A DNA stretch of 27,197 bases, taken from JBCAWW01 sp039024315. Its GTDB lineage: Bacteria > Bacteroidota > Bacteroidia > J057. The position numbers and the translations under genes were made by a program. The DNA lies in NCBI GenBank assembly GCA_039024315.1, contig JBCCQN010000110.1:1-27197 (forward strand), in the 5' to 3' direction. Position 1 is the first letter of the stretch. Each line of letters starts with the position of its first letter. Below, piece by piece: positions 1 to 8,062 of the stretch. The notes beneath the pieces are model-generated. The model made no database searches and was not told where the DNA came from. It saw only the letters and a program-made list of their open reading frames with translations.

Positions 1-326
1 ATCTGCCCGCTGGGATCTACTTTGTAAACCTTACCAGTATTGAATACCGAATAATAAAAGTTCCCGTCTGCATCTGCGCCGCCACCTGCGACAAATCCTA
101 AATCTGTAGCTAGCGTATTGAGCGTACCATCGGGTTTGAGCTGGTACACATCACCGCCAAAATAATCGACCGTGTAGATATCGCCATTGGGCATCCAAGT
201 GATTCCCTCAAATCCTATGGAGGCATTGGTATAAAATGTCTTCACCGTTTGGCCATAGCCCAGGCTCAGACTCCCCAAAAAGCAAAGCCAAAGGCCCATT
301 CGTAAAAGCATAATTCTTGACATCAT
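1..326 (-). CDS. Secreted beta-propeller protein, partial (SMP-30/NHL-like)
   Basis: The reading frame starts at ATG 326 (a second ATG follows at 323) and is open to the window edge, so only about 108 residues are visible. Residues 1-26 form a signal peptide with a hydrophobic core and a Gly-Gln end (LSLGYGQ). The mature part has repeating strand patterns such as GITWMPNGDIYTVDYFGG and GGGADADGNFYYSVFNTGKV, as in SMP-30/NHL/gluconolactonase-like propellers (family knowledge). It is divergent from the CocE hydrolase across a 372-bp spacer. A second, complete propeller protein is encoded at 15793-17724. Substrate and role are unknown; a secreted lectin or scaffold is as likely as an enzyme. Confidence 0.75.
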   Translation of the reverse strand, partial: MMSRIMLLRMGLWLCFLGSLSLGYGQTVKTFYTNASIGFEGITWMPNGDIYTVDYFGGDVYQLKPDGTLNTLATDLGFVAGGGADADGNFYYSVFNTGKVYKVDPSGQ

Positions 327-527
327 TGCAATAGATTTTGTAGTGATTTTTGGAATGCTGTCGAAGATATCGAGCGGCTTTGAGGCGGACCTTATACTGA
401 GGCGGGAAGAAGTCTTTCTAAGCTGAGACGCACTTTTTGGGGCCTAAGAAGCAATTTTGCCCTATCACAAAGGTCCTAGTCGGACTGAGTCAAATCCATT
501 TTTTGTCGCTAATTTCCGTTTTTGCGA

Positions 528-546
528 CCGCTGCGCGGAACGCTTA
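528..546 (+). repeat. Hairpin-AACGCTT element, copy 1
   Basis: Stem CCGC/GCGG with loop TGC, followed directly by AACGCTTA. Intergenic. Confidence 0.75.
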
Positions 547-551
547 GCCTT

Positions 552-581
552 AGAGTTGCTTCGGCGCAGCTCAGCATGACA
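552..581 (-). repeat. Bacteroidota-type TGTCATGCTGAGC...GAAGCA repeat
   Basis: Read on the minus strand this begins TGTCATGCTGAGC and continues through GCCGAAGCAACTCT. It resembles short dispersed repeats I recall from many Bacteroidota genomes (TGTCATGCTGAGC followed by GAAGCATCT). It lies 5 bp from a hairpin-AACGCTT element. The family assignment is from memory and was not searched. Confidence 0.45.
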
Positions 582-661
582 GAGGGTTTATCTCAAGCCT
601 AGGGAACACTCTCCCGCTTGTCTTCTAGAGCGCCTTCGAGGGATCTTTGTGGTTTTGGCAA

Positions 662-679
662 CGCTACGCGGAACGCTTA
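662..679 (+). repeat. Hairpin-AACGCTT element, copy 2
   Basis: Stem CGC/GCG, loop TAC, then GAACGCTTA. It lies 20 bp upstream of the hydrolase ATG at 699, probably in the leader of its mRNA. Confidence 0.65.
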
Positions 680-698
680 CCTAACTCAAACTACCTCT

Positions 699-2564
699 AT
701 GCAAAAGCGATTACTCATCTTTATGATGGCACTCTTTGTCTGTCTGAGCGTTCTGGCCCAGAAAGACAATACTGCCTGGATTAAGAAAAACTACAGCAAG
801 TCAGAGCATTACATCACGATGCGCGACGGCGTGGAACTTTACACTGCCGTTTACAGCCCCAAAAGCAAAAAGGGTCGCCCCTACCCGATTTTGATGAAGC
901 GTACTTGTTACAGCAGCCGACCTTATGGCGCGGATCAATTTCCGTCTCGCTTGGGTCCTTCGGATGAACTCATGGAGGATGGATACATTTTTGTCTACCA
1001 AGATGTGCGCGGTCGCTGGATGTCAGACGGGACCTTTGACAATATGCGTCCGCAGGTCGAGCGTAAAAGCGACAAAGACATAGACGAAAGTACCGACACC
1101 TATGATACCATTGATTGGCTCATCAACAATATCCCCAATAACAATGGCAAAGTCGGTCAATGGGGCGTGAGCTATCCCGGATTTTATACCATTGTGGGCG
1201 CTTTGTCCAGACATCCTGCGCTCAAAGCCTCTTCGCCCCAAGCTCCAATCGGCGACTTTTACTTCGATGATTTTCACCACAATGGTGCATATGTGCTCGG
1301 CTATTATCCTATCACCACGGTATTTAGCTGGCAAAAAGAGGGACGCACCACGGAGTCTTGGTATCCCTATTATCAGCCGGGTACTCAGGATGGCTATCAG
1401 CACTTTTTGGAGATGGGCCCTCTCAAAAATCAGACTTTCTATGATGAAAATGCCTTCTTTTTCAATCAGTTGGTGGAGCATCCTGACTATGATGAATTTT
1501 GGCAAAAGCGCAGTGTGATTCCGCATCTTACCGGTGTAGACCATGCCGTCATGACAGTTGGAGGATGGTTTGATGCCGAGGATCTTTATGGTCCGCTCAA
1601 CATCTATAAAACCCTCGAAAAGTACAATCCCAACGCCTTTAATATGATCGTCATGGGTCCTTGGAGTCATGGCGACTGGGCGCGACGGACAGGTATGCAA
1701 ACCATTGGCCACGTAGCCTTTGGAGAGGGTATCAGTGAGTATTATCGCAGTGAGGTAGAGTATCCCTTCTTTTCCCACTTTCTGAAAGACCGCCCCATGC
1801 CTGAGCTACCGGAGGCTTTGATGTTTGATCCGGGCAAAAAGCGGTGGGACCGTTACATGCAATGGCCACCCAAAGAAGCTAATGATAAGAAGCTTTATAT
1901 CCATGCTGATGGTAGTTTGCGTTTTGATGAGGCGCCTTCGGCGAACGCTTCTTTCAGTGAGTATGTCAGTGATCCGGCCAAACCGGTCCCATACATGCCT
2001 TATGTCAAGATGGGAGGGACTCCACGCCGCTATATGGCAGATGATCAGCGTTTTGCTAGCCAAAGACCAGATGTATTGGTCTTTCAAACTGAGGTACTTA
2101 CTGAAGATACTAAGCTCGCAGGCGAAATCATGGCTCGTCTCAAGGTAGCTACTACTGGCACAGATGCAGATTTTATCGTTAAGCTAATAGATGTTTACCC
2201 TGGCGATCATGAGCAGTATGATCACAATCCGAATTTCATCAAAATGGGGGGCTTCCAGCAAATGGTACGTTCAGAGGTGATTAGAGGACGTTATCGCAAC
2301 AGCTTCAGCGAGCCGGAGCCTTTTGTCCCCAATGCGATCACTGATGTGGACCTACGGATCCAAGATGTCAATCATACTTTCAAAAAAGGCCATCGTATTA
2401 TGGTACAAATTCAGAGCACCTGGTTTCCTTTCATTGACCGTAATCCGCAGACCTACGTACCCAATATCTTCAAGGCAGAGGAGGAAGATTTTGTCAAAGC
2501 GACGATGCGAATCTACCACGATCCTGCTTATCCGACACATTTGGAGGTGCAGACACTTAATTAA
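699..2564 (+). CDS. Secreted CocE/NonD-family alpha/beta hydrolase (X-Pro dipeptidyl-peptidase S15-like)
   Basis: A 621-residue serine hydrolase. I chose ATG 699 because it opens a clean signal peptide (MQKRLLIFMMALFVCLSVLAQ); the open frame upstream to 618 is repeat DNA. The alpha/beta-hydrolase domain covers about residues 30-375. It shows YQDVRGRWMSDG near the oxyanion region, nucleophile Ser158 in GVSYPG, Asp292 in GGWFDAED and His324 in GPWSHGDW. Order and spacing match the cocaine esterase/glutaryl acylase triad. A C-terminal jelly-roll domain (about 390-615) ends with HRIMVQIQSTWFPFIDRN, as in PepX C-terminal domains. The protein is exported and should hydrolyse acyl or peptide bonds; the substrate is not readable. 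It lies 96 bp upstream of acs, which has its own promoter. A hairpin-AACGCTT element is translated inside it (EAPSANASFS). Confidence 0.92.
   Translation: MQKRLLIFMMALFVCLSVLAQKDNTAWIKKNYSKSEHYITMRDGVELYTAVYSPKSKKGRPYPILMKRTCYSSRPYGADQFPSRLGPSDELMEDGYIFVYQDVRGRWMSDGTFDNMRPQVERKSDKDIDESTDTYDTIDWLINNIPNNNGKVGQWGVSYPGFYTIVGALSRHPALKASSPQAPIGDFYFDDFHHNGAYVLGYYPITTVFSWQKEGRTTESWYPYYQPGTQDGYQHFLEMGPLKNQTFYDENAFFFNQLVEHPDYDEFWQKRSVIPHLTGVDHAVMTVGGWFDAEDLYGPLNIYKTLEKYNPNAFNMIVMGPWSHGDWARRTGMQTIGHVAFGEGISEYYRSEVEYPFFSHFLKDRPMPELPEALMFDPGKKRWDRYMQWPPKEANDKKLYIHADGSLRFDEAPSANASFSEYVSDPAKPVPYMPYVKMGGTPRRYMADDQRFASQRPDVLVFQTEVLTEDTKLAGEIMARLKVATTGTDADFIVKLIDVYPGDHEQYDHNPNFIKMGGFQQMVRSEVIRGRYRNSFSEPEPFVPNAITDVDLRIQDVNHTFKKGHRIMVQIQSTWFPFIDRNPQTYVPNIFKAEEEDFVKATMRIYHDPAYPTHLEVQTLN
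1933..1950 (+). repeat. Hairpin-AACGCTT element, copy 3 (inside CDS)
   Basis: Stem CGCC/GGCG, loop TTC, then AACGCTT. It is read in frame in the linker before the jelly-roll domain of the hydrolase as APSANAS, a low-complexity surface-like stretch. Confidence 0.75.
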
Positions 2565-2570
2565 TAATCT

Positions 2571-2586
2571 AAATATCTAGATATTT
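2571..2586. promoter_or_regulatory. Perfect 16-bp palindrome, proposed ArsR-family operator of acs
   Basis: AAATATCTAGATATTT is perfectly self-complementary and overlaps the proposed -33 element of the acs promoter. Near-identical sites lie in the promoter of the porin/symporter operon (11711-11726, 11680-11691), and a weaker one lies before the ArsR gene (12815-12836). That the ArsR protein binds here is inference. Confidence 0.65.
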
Positions 2587-2615
2587 GCGATTGTTTATGG
2601 TATTTCCTAGCTTTG
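2584..2615 (+). promoter_or_regulatory. Putative acs promoter (Bacteroidota type)
   Basis: TTTG at 2584-2587 and TAGCTTTG at 2608-2615 are 20 bp apart, which fits the Bacteroidota primary sigma consensus TTTG/TAnnTTTG (known). The -7 element ends 45 bp before the ATG. The upstream palindrome overlaps the -33 box, a layout expected for repression. Confidence 0.55.
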
Positions 2616-2660
2616 ATTCAGCACACACGCAATATGTTGATCAATAAAAAGGAAAATACT

Positions 2661-4571
2661 ATGACAACTCGCATCCGTACATTTGAAGAATATGAGAAGG
2701 TCTATGAGGCCTCCGTGCAGGATCCTGAAGGATTTTGGGCCCAACAAGCTGATTCATTTGAGTGGCATAAAAAGTGGGACCAGGTTTTAGATTGGAACTT
2801 TAAGGATCCTAAGATTGAATGGTTCAAAGGGGGTAAGCTCAACATTACTGAAAACTGCCTAGACCGTCATCTTGAGACACGCGGGGATCAGACAGCGATT
2901 ATTTGGGAGCCTAATGACCCTAACGAACCTCAGCGCACTTTTACTTATCGCGAATTGCACCGAGAAGTAAGTCGCATGGCCAATGTCCTGAAGGCAAATG
3001 GCATCGGGAAAGGTGATAGAGTATGCTTTTATCTGCCGATGATCCCTGAATTGGCGATTGGCGTGCTTGCCTGTGCGCGCATCGGGGCGATTCATTCTGT
3101 AGTATTTGCCGGCTTTTCAGCTCAGGCCTTAGCGGATCGCGTCAATGATGCGACTTGTAAGATGATCATTTGCTCAGATGGCAACTTTCGCGGGACCAAG
3201 CAGATTGCAGTCAAAGCTGTCGTAGATGAAGCCATCGAGATGGACCATGTAGAATGTGTAGAAACGGTACTCGTTGTCCGCAGGACGGATCATACGATTG
3301 ACTGGACCCCCTTCCGCGATAAATGGTTACATGACGAATTAGAGAATGTCAGCGATGACTGTCCAGCTGAGATCATGGATTCAGAGGACGAGCTTTTCAT
3401 TCTTTACACTTCGGGTTCGACTGGTAAACCCAAAGGGGTGGTTCATAGCTGCGGGGGTTATATGGTTTACACCGCATTTAGCTTTCAAAATGTATTTCAG
3501 TACGAAGAGGGGGATACTTATTGGTGTACCGCTGATATAGGCTGGATCACTGGCCATTCCTACATTGTTTATGGGCCATTGTTGAGTGGAGCTACCACTA
3601 TGATGTTTGAGGGCGTACCTACCTGGCCAGACGCAGGGCGCTTCTGGCAGATTTGTGAGAAGAACAAAGTCAATCAATTTTATACCGCTCCTACCGCCAT
3701 TCGTGCGCTGCAAGCCAAGGGTTTGGAATATGTCAAAGACTACGATCTGAGTTCACTCAAGGTATTGGGTACCGTAGGAGAACCCATCAATGAAGAAGCT
3801 TGGCATTGGTACGATCAAAACATAGGTAAGCAAGGCATTCCGATTGTCGATACTTGGTGGCAAACCGAAACGGGAGGGATTATGATTTCACCGCTTGCGG
3901 GTATTACTCCTCTCAAACCTTGTTATGCTACTCTTCCCCTTCCCGGCATTCAACCTATCCTCGTAGACAAAGAAGGCAATGAAATCGAAGGAAATGATGT
4001 AGAGGGATTGCTTTGTGTGAAGTTCCCTTGGCCATCCATGCTTCGGACCACCTATGGTGATCATGAAAGATGTCGTCAGACCTATTTTTCTAGCTTTGAC
4101 AAGCTCTACTTCACAGGTGATGGCTGCCGTCGCGATGAAAACGGTATGTATCGGATCATTGGTCGGGTGGATGATGTGATGAATGTATCAGGCCACCGTC
4201 TCGGAACTGCCGAAGTAGAAAATGCCATCAACCAGCATCCGGCGGTAATTGAATCTGCAGTAGTAGGCTACCCACATGCTATAAAGGGACAAGGCATTTA
4301 TGCCTATGTCATTTGTATAGGCGATGAGCCGCCTAGTGAGGCATTACAAAGAGAAATTAGGGATGTGGTGGTCCATGAAATTGGACCAATCGCGAAACCC
4401 GAAAAAATCCAGTTTGTTGCTGGGCTTCCTAAGACTCGTTCTGGCAAAATCATGCGCCGCATCTTGCGGAAGATCGCTGAAGGCAGAACAGAAAACTTAG
4501 GGGATACCTCTACCCTACTTGATCCTGAAGTAGTGGAATCTATCAAGCGAGGGGCCCTAGTTGGAGTTTGA
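2661..4571 (+). CDS. acs: Acetyl-CoA synthetase (AMP-forming)
   Basis: Makes acetyl-CoA from acetate, ATP and CoA through acetyl-AMP. The 636-residue product starts at ATG 2661, behind an AAGGA-like site; an upstream in-frame TTG adds an unlikely leader. ANL-family motifs are in order: TSGSTGKPKG (about 250-259), WWQTETGG (399-406, whose tryptophans restrict the acyl pocket to acetate), RIIGRVDDVMNVSGHRLG, and KTRSGKIMRR with Lys596, the residue that is reversibly acetylated in characterised Acs enzymes. Length is normal for the family. The gene has its own promoter with a palindromic operator and ends at a strong terminator shared with the converging operon. That operon encodes a likely acetate permease and a CrbS-like sensor, so the locus is built for scavenging extracellular acetate. 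Confidence 0.98.
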   Translation: MTTRIRTFEEYEKVYEASVQDPEGFWAQQADSFEWHKKWDQVLDWNFKDPKIEWFKGGKLNITENCLDRHLETRGDQTAIIWEPNDPNEPQRTFTYRELHREVSRMANVLKANGIGKGDRVCFYLPMIPELAIGVLACARIGAIHSVVFAGFSAQALADRVNDATCKMIICSDGNFRGTKQIAVKAVVDEAIEMDHVECVETVLVVRRTDHTIDWTPFRDKWLHDELENVSDDCPAEIMDSEDELFILYTSGSTGKPKGVVHSCGGYMVYTAFSFQNVFQYEEGDTYWCTADIGWITGHSYIVYGPLLSGATTMMFEGVPTWPDAGRFWQICEKNKVNQFYTAPTAIRALQAKGLEYVKDYDLSSLKVLGTVGEPINEEAWHWYDQNIGKQGIPIVDTWWQTETGGIMISPLAGITPLKPCYATLPLPGIQPILVDKEGNEIEGNDVEGLLCVKFPWPSMLRTTYGDHERCRQTYFSSFDKLYFTGDGCRRDENGMYRIIGRVDDVMNVSGHRLGTAEVENAINQHPAVIESAVVGYPHAIKGQGIYAYVICIGDEPPSEALQREIRDVVVHEIGPIAKPEKIQFVAGLPKTRSGKIMRRILRKIAEGRTENLGDTSTLLDPEVVESIKRGALVGV

Positions 4572-4598
4572 TCAGTAAATCAAATATTCTGATGCGAA

Positions 4599-4636
4599 AA
4601 GCTCCCCTTTCGAACTGAAAGGGGAGCTTATTTTTT
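4599..4636. terminator. Bidirectional intrinsic terminator between acs and the converging operon
   Basis: A 13-bp perfect stem (4599-4611 with 4617-4629) and a 5-nt loop, followed on the plus strand by A then six T (4630-4636). On the minus strand four T follow. It lies 27 bp after the acs stop and 19 bp beyond the end of the receiver gene. Confidence 0.92.
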
Positions 4637-4655
4637 AACGTAAAAAAAATCAAGT

Positions 4656-5042
4656 TTAACCGTAAACTCTTAATTCGTTAACCATAGCTACTAAATCGTG
4701 ATTATCAAAAGGTTTGGTGAGATATAACTCTCCGCCAGCTTCGTATCCTTTCAGTTTATCCTGCTCAGAATCTCTAGCAGTGAGGAAAATAATAGGAACA
4801 TCTTGATAGGCGCTACTTTGACGAATAGCAGTAGCCGTTTCTAGCCCATCTTTGCGTGGCATCATAACATCGAGTATCACCAGATTAGGTTGAAAATCGG
4901 CTATTGCTTGCAAGGCCTCTTCCCCGTCTCTCGCAACGGTAGTTTCATAACCTTGCTGTTGCATCAGGAAGTCGATTGCAGTGGCAATATTGGGTTCATC
5001 ATCAACGATTAGGACCCGAGTTTTGGTAATTTGATTTAGCAT
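4656..5042 (-). CDS. Stand-alone receiver-domain response regulator
   Basis: A 128-residue single REC domain with no output domain. I chose ATG 5042; an in-frame TTG at 5075 would add 11 residues. The sequence CTACTACTATG at this start is also found at the porin start (11645), which supports the choice. Acidic pair VDDEP, phosphoacceptor Asp58 in VILDVMMP, Thr in FLTARD and Lys in YLTKPF are all present, so it should be phosphorylatable. It is the last gene of the symporter operon, directly after the symporter-kinase, its probable partner. In gammaproteobacterial CrbS/CrbR systems the regulator carries a LuxR DNA-binding domain; here it is absent, so any transcriptional output must go through another protein. 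Confidence 0.93.
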   Translation of the reverse strand: MLNQITKTRVLIVDDEPNIATAIDFLMQQQGYETTVARDGEEALQAIADFQPNLVILDVMMPRKDGLETATAIRQSSAYQDVPIIFLTARDSEQDKLKGYEAGGELYLTKPFDNHDLVAMVNELRVYG

Positions 5043-5123
5043 AGTAGTAGTATGATGCACCTTTTGGGCAGACAATCCCTAAGTTATCCTAAGTAAAAGA
5101 GAAATACAGTGACATAAGTCACC

Positions 5124-7859
5124 TTATAGACTATTTTTCATATGTGGTAATTCTACCCAAAAGCTGGCTCCTTGGCCTAATGTGCTTTCTACCCAGATCT
5201 TTCCTTGGTGGAGATAGACAATTCGCCAGCAGATACTTAGGCCTAAACCTGAACCTTTTTCTTGTTCTCGAGTGGAGTTGAATTGGGTAAACTTATCGAA
5301 GATATAAGGTAGGGCCTCGCCGGAAATTCCTTTGCCATTATCTCTAACCAAGAAGCGGACTTGGTCTTTCCGGATCTTTAATTCCAGATGGACAATGCCC
5401 TTTTCTGCGGGGCTAAATTTAATCGCATTTGATAGCAGATTGATTACCACTTGGATCATACGATCTCGATCCCCCATTATCCAGATTGGGTCATTCGGTG
5501 CTTTCCAGCGTAATTGTTGGTTTTTGGCCTGAACCAAGGGAGTTAAGCGTTCTACGGAAGTAGAAATCACCTCCACCATATCTAAACGCTGGAGGTTCAT
5601 CTTAGCATGTCCCGCCTCCATCTTCTCTAGATCCAGCACTTCGTTGATCAAACGGGAGAGACGTTCACTTTCTTTGACGACTATCCCCAGAAACTCAGCT
5701 CGCTTGCTCAAAGGCAAATCTGGGTTTTCGTGCACAATTTGCGCCATGGAACGAATGGAAGTAATGGGAGTTCTTAGTTCATGGGTAACCGTACGCAAAA
5801 ATTCATTGCGCAGCTGATCCATCGCTTGCAGGCGACCGTTAGCCTGTTGCAATTGCTTGTAGGTAGTCTCTAGTTCTGCCTGTTTCTCCTCTAATTCCTT
5901 ACTGTATTGCATGACCTCTTTGGTCTCGTCCAAAGCAAACATGATCTCTGAAGCATCGAGGGTTTCTTCTTTTACGGCAGAAGCAATCAATAAACGAGCA
6001 CTTGCAGCCCCTACAGCTCCCGCTAAGGCAGTCTCTACCCTCTCGACAAATTCAGCTTTGACCTCAGTTATATTTTCTAAGTCTAAACCATTGCTGATGC
6101 TGTACTCTTGTACAATTTGATAGGAGCGTTCCTCGCCGAGGAAACGCGCCAACAAAGGCTTCAAATCTCGTAAAAAGGCTTTGCCTCGCCACATCGTCGC
6201 CTCCTTAGGTTCAGCAATATAACGATGGATTTGTACGAAGAGATTGGCTTGCTTTTGTTCTAGAGCAGAAGGTTGGGAAAACTGAGAAACGATTAAATAA
6301 GTTAGACTGTTAAGTAAGAGGCTCCAAAAGGTAGCATGAGAAATCGGGTCCAAGCCCTCTAGCCCAAATAAAGCATAAGGCTTTAAGATGCTCAATCCCC
6401 AGAGTCCCTCTTGGTGGATACCTTCAGACAATACCCCAGCATCTGCCAAAGCAGCAAAAGGGAGGGTAAATGCCCAAACAGCAAAACCCACTAAAAGGGC
6501 TGAGGTGGCGGCTCGTTTGGTACCATCTTTCCAATATAGCGCACCTAAAATTACCGGCGCAAACTGAGCTACACCCACAAAAGAAATGAGGCCAGTAGAT
6601 ACTAAAGGTGCTTTTTGCCCTAGGGTAATGAAGTACACATAGGCCAATAGCATAATGATAAAGGTGAGGATCCGACGAATATGAATCAAACGATCCGAGA
6701 GATCGACTTCCAAGCCTTCGCGTACAGTACGGGTCCGAACCAACCAAGGCATCAGGAGGTTATTGGAGCTCATAATACTCAAGGCCGTAACGGAAACGAT
6801 CACCATGCTACTGGCTGCGGACAAACCTCCGATAAATACCACGAATGCTAGTTCTGTTTGCCCTTCGAGTAAGGGCAAACTCAATACAAAGGTATCAGCA
6901 TCAACCCCTTGGCCAGAAAACATCAGCCTCCCTCCTACTGCAATAGGCAGGACAAAAAGGTTGATTAGGAACAGGTACATTGGAAACAACCAGATTGCCT
7001 TATTGACATGGGCTGGATTTTGGTTTTCGATGACAGAGATATGAAATTGGCGAGGCAGGCAAACAATGGTAGCCATAGAGAGAACGATCAACACCACCCA
7101 AGTAAGAGGATTAACTGTAGCAGTAGCATCAAATCGAAACAAGGCCGCGATTTCTTCATGGGAATTAGCCTGCTCGAAGAGCTGAGTAGGGCTCTCGAAT
7201 ATCCCCCAACACACAAATACTCCTACAGCCCAAAAGGCAAAGAGTTTGATTACAGATTCAAATGATATGGCTGCGACTAGGCCAGAATGCTTTTGAGTAG
7301 TTTCTAAGTGACGGATCCCAAAAAGAATGGTAAAAGCGGCCAAAATCATGGCGGCATAAAAGGCAGGGTCCCCTAGCAGGGAACGCCCATCTAGAGAAGC
7401 ACCTAAGGAGGAAGTTCGATCAATAAGGAGTGAGAAACTGCTTGAGATGGCCTTAAGCTGTAGGGAAATGTAAGGGATGATAAAAAACAAGGCCATGATA
7501 GTCACCAGTCCTCCCAAAAAAGTACTCTTGCCGTAGCGAGAGGAGATAAAGTCCGCAATACTATTGATTTGCTGATGCCGCACGATCAAAATGATCTTAC
7601 GTAGCATGAAGTACCAAAGCGGAGCCATCAAACTGGGACCAATGTAGATGGCCAAAAACTCAATCCCTGAATAAGCAGCCCTTCCCACACTACCATAAAA
7701 AGTCCAAGCCGTACAATAGACGGCAAGGGAGAGGGCATAGGTATAGGGATTGTTGACGAGCCGAGGATTTCGAGTTTCTAATCTCTCACTGAAATAGGCT
7801 ATTCCAAACAGCAGTCCCAAATACCCAATAGAGGCGAGTATGAGAAATATAGCAGACAT
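5124..7859 (-). CDS. Sodium:solute symporter-histidine kinase fusion (CrbS/CbrA type)
   Basis: A 911-residue hybrid sensor. Residues 1 to about 525 are a multi-helix SSS transporter domain (GRAAYSGIEFLAIYIGP, SISRF-type segments, WTFYGSVGRAAY). A STAC linker follows at about 565-640 (GEERSYQIVQEYSISNG, VGAASARLLIAS), then a coiled coil at 650-685, HisKA with His693 in THELRTPITS, and HATPase_c with Asn811 in NLLSNAIKFS, DNGKGIS and GSGLGLS. There is no PAS domain, unlike many CbrA proteins. Known relatives CrbS (Vibrio, Pseudomonas) sense acetate-related conditions and control acs, and here the gene shares an operon with the symporter. Its start overlaps the preceding small gene (TAATG). Two hairpin-AACGCTT elements (5545-5563, 6124-6141) lie in it on the coding strand and one (7371-7388) on the opposite strand. 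Confidence 0.95.
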   Translation of the reverse strand: MSAIFLILASIGYLGLLFGIAYFSERLETRNPRLVNNPYTYALSLAVYCTAWTFYGSVGRAAYSGIEFLAIYIGPSLMAPLWYFMLRKIILIVRHQQINSIADFISSRYGKSTFLGGLVTIMALFFIIPYISLQLKAISSSFSLLIDRTSSLGASLDGRSLLGDPAFYAAMILAAFTILFGIRHLETTQKHSGLVAAISFESVIKLFAFWAVGVFVCWGIFESPTQLFEQANSHEEIAALFRFDATATVNPLTWVVLIVLSMATIVCLPRQFHISVIENQNPAHVNKAIWLFPMYLFLINLFVLPIAVGGRLMFSGQGVDADTFVLSLPLLEGQTELAFVVFIGGLSAASSMVIVSVTALSIMSSNNLLMPWLVRTRTVREGLEVDLSDRLIHIRRILTFIIMLLAYVYFITLGQKAPLVSTGLISFVGVAQFAPVILGALYWKDGTKRAATSALLVGFAVWAFTLPFAALADAGVLSEGIHQEGLWGLSILKPYALFGLEGLDPISHATFWSLLLNSLTYLIVSQFSQPSALEQKQANLFVQIHRYIAEPKEATMWRGKAFLRDLKPLLARFLGEERSYQIVQEYSISNGLDLENITEVKAEFVERVETALAGAVGAASARLLIASAVKEETLDASEIMFALDETKEVMQYSKELEEKQAELETTYKQLQQANGRLQAMDQLRNEFLRTVTHELRTPITSIRSMAQIVHENPDLPLSKRAEFLGIVVKESERLSRLINEVLDLEKMEAGHAKMNLQRLDMVEVISTSVERLTPLVQAKNQQLRWKAPNDPIWIMGDRDRMIQVVINLLSNAIKFSPAEKGIVHLELKIRKDQVRFLVRDNGKGISGEALPYIFDKFTQFNSTREQEKGSGLGLSICWRIVYLHQGKIWVESTLGQGASFWVELPHMKNSL
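5545..5563 (-). repeat. Hairpin-AACGCTT element, copy 4 (inside kinase CDS)
   Basis: On the minus strand: stem CTAC/GTAG, loop TTCC, then AACGCTT. It falls between the HisKA and ATPase domains and reads as TSVERLT. Confidence 0.6.
6124..6141 (-). repeat. Hairpin-AACGCTT element, copy 5 (inside kinase CDS)
   Basis: On the minus strand: stem CCTC/GAGG, loop GGC, then AACGCTC. It lies just before the STAC domain (FLGEERS). Confidence 0.6.
7371..7388 (+). repeat. Hairpin-AACGCTT element, copy 6 (antisense inside kinase CDS)
   Basis: Plus strand: stem CCCT/AGGG, loop AGC, then AACGCCC. It encodes an extramembrane loop (DGRSLLGDP) of the symporter domain on the other strand. The last two bases depart from the consensus. 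Confidence 0.45.
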
Positions 7860-8062
7860 TAGGATTTACGTTCGAGCAGGAAAGCGAGGATTATGATCCA
7901 AACCAACCAACTAGTCAATAGCGCAAAGGGCAATACTGGAATGCCCAATATTGCCGCTGGTTTGTCAAAGATTAACACAAAGGGAAAGTTGACAAACACA
8001 AAAAAGAGGATGCTCATCAAGATGAGCCTTTGACGGGTAGATCTTGATTGTTGTTTTTCCAT
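7859..8062 (-). CDS. Small two-helix membrane protein, DUF3311-like
   Basis: 67 residues with a basic N-terminus and two hydrophobic helices (ILFFVFVNFPFVLIF and the segment before AFLLERKS), connected by GIPVLPF. The pattern resembles DUF3311, a family often coded next to SSS transporters (known), but I cannot confirm membership. Its stop overlaps the kinase ATG by one base (TAATG), so the two are probably translationally coupled and perhaps assembled together. There are two possible starts. ATG 8062 overlaps the upstream gene by 46 bp and supplies the positive N-terminus. ATG 8017 overlaps the upstream stop as TGATG and gives 52 residues. Confidence 0.75.
   Translation of the reverse strand: MEKQQSRSTRQRLILMSILFFVFVNFPFVLIFDKPAAILGIPVLPFALLTSWLVWIIILAFLLERKS

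Larger units (their letters stand above)
327..698. other. Intergenic region rich in short repeats
   Basis: This 372-bp divergent spacer has no convincing gene. It carries two hairpin-AACGCTT elements (528-546, 662-679) and a stretch at 552-581 that resembles a dispersed Bacteroidota repeat. An open frame continues upstream from the hydrolase start to 618, but it runs through the second repeat and is not coding in my view. Promoters for both flanking genes must lie here; I could not pin them down. Confidence 0.6.

Noticed and set aside
618..698. N-terminal extension of the hydrolase frame
   Set aside because: It precedes a clear signal peptide at 699 and is made of repeat DNA, including a hairpin-AACGCTT element.
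1023..1778. 251-codon open frame on the minus strand
   Set aside because: Fully antisense to the hydrolase catalytic domain, whose motifs are intact; the product shows no family pattern.
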